DNA from: Enterococcaceae bacterium
GTDB taxonomy: Bacteria > Bacillota > Bacilli > Lactobacillales > Catellicoccaceae
DNA: 15,428 nucleotides
Assembly: GCA_030150665.1 (NCBI GenBank)
Contig: JASLFJ010000034.1
Coordinates: forward strand, 1 to 15,428
Direction of reading: 5' to 3'
Every line of letters begins with the position of its first letter. Position 1 is the first letter of the stretch. This document shows positions 14,505 through 15,428 of this stretch, piece by piece. A program made the translations under genes and the position numbers. The notes beneath the pieces are model-generated. The model saw nothing but the letters and a program-made list of their open reading frames with translations, did not search any database and was not told the origin of the DNA.

Positions 14505-15428
14505 TTACTGTTTTTCTTTAAAAAAGGTTTTAAATCGTTTTTTATAGATATGTTGAATGTAGTGTAGTAGCAATGTGCGTTTCATGTTTTTATCTTTTTT
14601 ATAAAAAAGTGTAGTGCCGAAACGACCTTGTTTGATAAGATCTAGTGCATATTGTTTTTCTTGATTATCAGTTGCATATTCTATAAATAATGATTTTGGA
14701 ACTCCTAGCCATAATTGATGTGTTTGACGATCTTTGTTGCCATAGATCGGTGTCTTTGGAGTAAGGGATTGTTTTACATAATCATCGACTAAATAAGTTG
14801 CTAAATTATAGCCGTTAAGGGTTGTGTAAAAACTACTTCTACCTTGTCTTAAATTAATTTCAAATACTTTATATGTATTATCACGTGCATCATATTTAAA
14901 GTCAAAGTTTGCAAAACCGGTATAGTTAATGGCTGTTAAAAAGCGTTCGATTTGTTGATAGAGTTTAAGATTGTATTCTGGAAGGATGGCTACATAATTT
15001 CCAACTGCCTCGGGTGTAGGGTCTTCTAATAAAGGATGACCAAGACACATCATACGTACTTGATGATGTTGATCGACATAAACGTTCATAACACGCATGT
15101 GGCTATCGTCTCCTGGAATATAATCTTGGACAATCAGTGTATCTTGATAACCCTGTTGATAAATTTTTTCAATAATTGTTACAGCTTCTTCTGGAGTATC
15201 TAAAATATAGGCTTTTTTATATCCTTCAAAATCTACATCTAAATAGGCAATACTATCTGCTGGTTTTAAGACAATAGGATAAGTAAAAGGGACACATTGT
15301 TTGAAGGCTTCTAATGAAAGTGCATGGTCAATACGGACAGTTTTTGGATAGTGTAGGTCATGTTGTTCGCATATCTCATAAAAGTTAGATTTATTTTCTA
15401 ACTGTTCAACAAGTGTATAATCAATAAC
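14505..15428 (-). CDS. ATP-grasp ligase, probable D-aspartate ligase of peptidoglycan (5' end outside the window)
   Basis: The frame is open to the window edge, so 307 C-terminal residues are seen; an internal ATG at 15098 is not the start. The visible part has NKSNFYEICEQH and PIVLKPADS (nucleotide-binding subdomain), LIVQDYIPGDDSHMRVMN, then FANFDFKYD and the metal-binding EINLRQGRSSFY (E190, N192, R194 of the fragment). The QGRSS-aromatic variant and the adjacent racemase point to the D-Asp ligase Asl of Enterococcus faecium. That enzyme joins D-Asp to the lysine side chain of the UDP-MurNAc-pentapeptide precursor. Other carboxylate-amine ligases share the fold, so the substrate is inferred from context. 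The C-terminal tail is strongly basic (KKRFKTFFKEK), perhaps for membrane or RNA contact. Confidence 0.85.
   Translation of the reverse strand, partial: VIDYTLVEQLENKSNFYEICEQHDLHYPKTVRIDHALSLEAFKQCVPFTYPIVLKPADSIAYLDVDFEGYKKAYILDTPEEAVTIIEKIYQQGYQDTLIVQDYIPGDDSHMRVMNVYVDQHHQVRMMCLGHPLLEDPTPEAVGNYVAILPEYNLKLYQQIERFLTAINYTGFANFDFKYDARDNTYKVFEINLRQGRSSFYTTLNGYNLATYLVDDYVKQSLTPKTPIYGNKDRQTHQLWLGVPKSLFIEYATDNQEKQYALDLIKQGRFGTTLFYKKDKNMKRTLLLHYIQHIYKKRFKTFFKEKQ

Overview
The window is AT-rich DNA from a low-GC Gram-positive bacterium. I place it in the Lactobacillales, most likely near Enterococcaceae or Lactobacillaceae. The reasons are the gene order fur-like, xerD, scpA, scpB, rluB, the rpoY-rnjA pair, strong AGGAGG-type ribosome binding sites, and an aspartate racemase next to an ATP-grasp ligase. 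That last pair is the arrangement known for D-aspartate crossbridge synthesis in Enterococcus faecium. No genus can be named from the sequence alone. There is no tRNA, rRNA, CRISPR array, insertion sequence or phage gene, so this looks like chromosomal backbone with an accessory sugar operon.

Bases 1-4700, plus strand, hold a housekeeping run: the tail of a Fur-family regulator, the XerD recombinase, the condensin partners ScpA and ScpB, the 23S rRNA pseudouridine synthase RluB and the ribosome-assembly GTPase ObgE, closed by a rho-independent terminator. Bases 4736-9620, plus strand, form a self-contained sugar operon. It has its own promoter with a candidate CcpA (cre) site over the start point, then a BadF-type sugar kinase, a MupG-like (DUF871) phosphoglycosidase, a lactose/cellobiose-family PTS IIC permease and a GH1 6-phospho-beta-glycosidase. 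The gene content suggests uptake and hydrolysis of a phosphorylated disaccharide, possibly a peptidoglycan-derived MurNAc-GlcNAc. A long hairpin with T-runs on both sides ends this operon and the convergent minus-strand genes.

Bases 9776-15428 are transcribed leftward. From right to left they carry: an ATP-grasp ligase cut by the window edge plus an aspartate racemase (probable D-Asp peptidoglycan crossbridge module) with a terminator; a roughly 170-base leader with several hairpins; rpoY and rnjA (RNA polymerase epsilon subunit and RNase J1), overlapping by 17 bases; a Fic-fold protein that has lost the whole HPFx(D/E)GNGRxxR catalytic motif, followed by a terminator; and a membrane-anchored DNA/RNA non-specific nuclease followed 14 bases later by an unrecognised 124-residue protein that could be its immunity partner.

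The most interesting items are the catalytically empty Fic protein, the nuclease plus small-protein pair, the switch-like leader before rpoY-rnjA, the Fur-like protein without its sensory histidines, and the unusual composition of the sugar operon.
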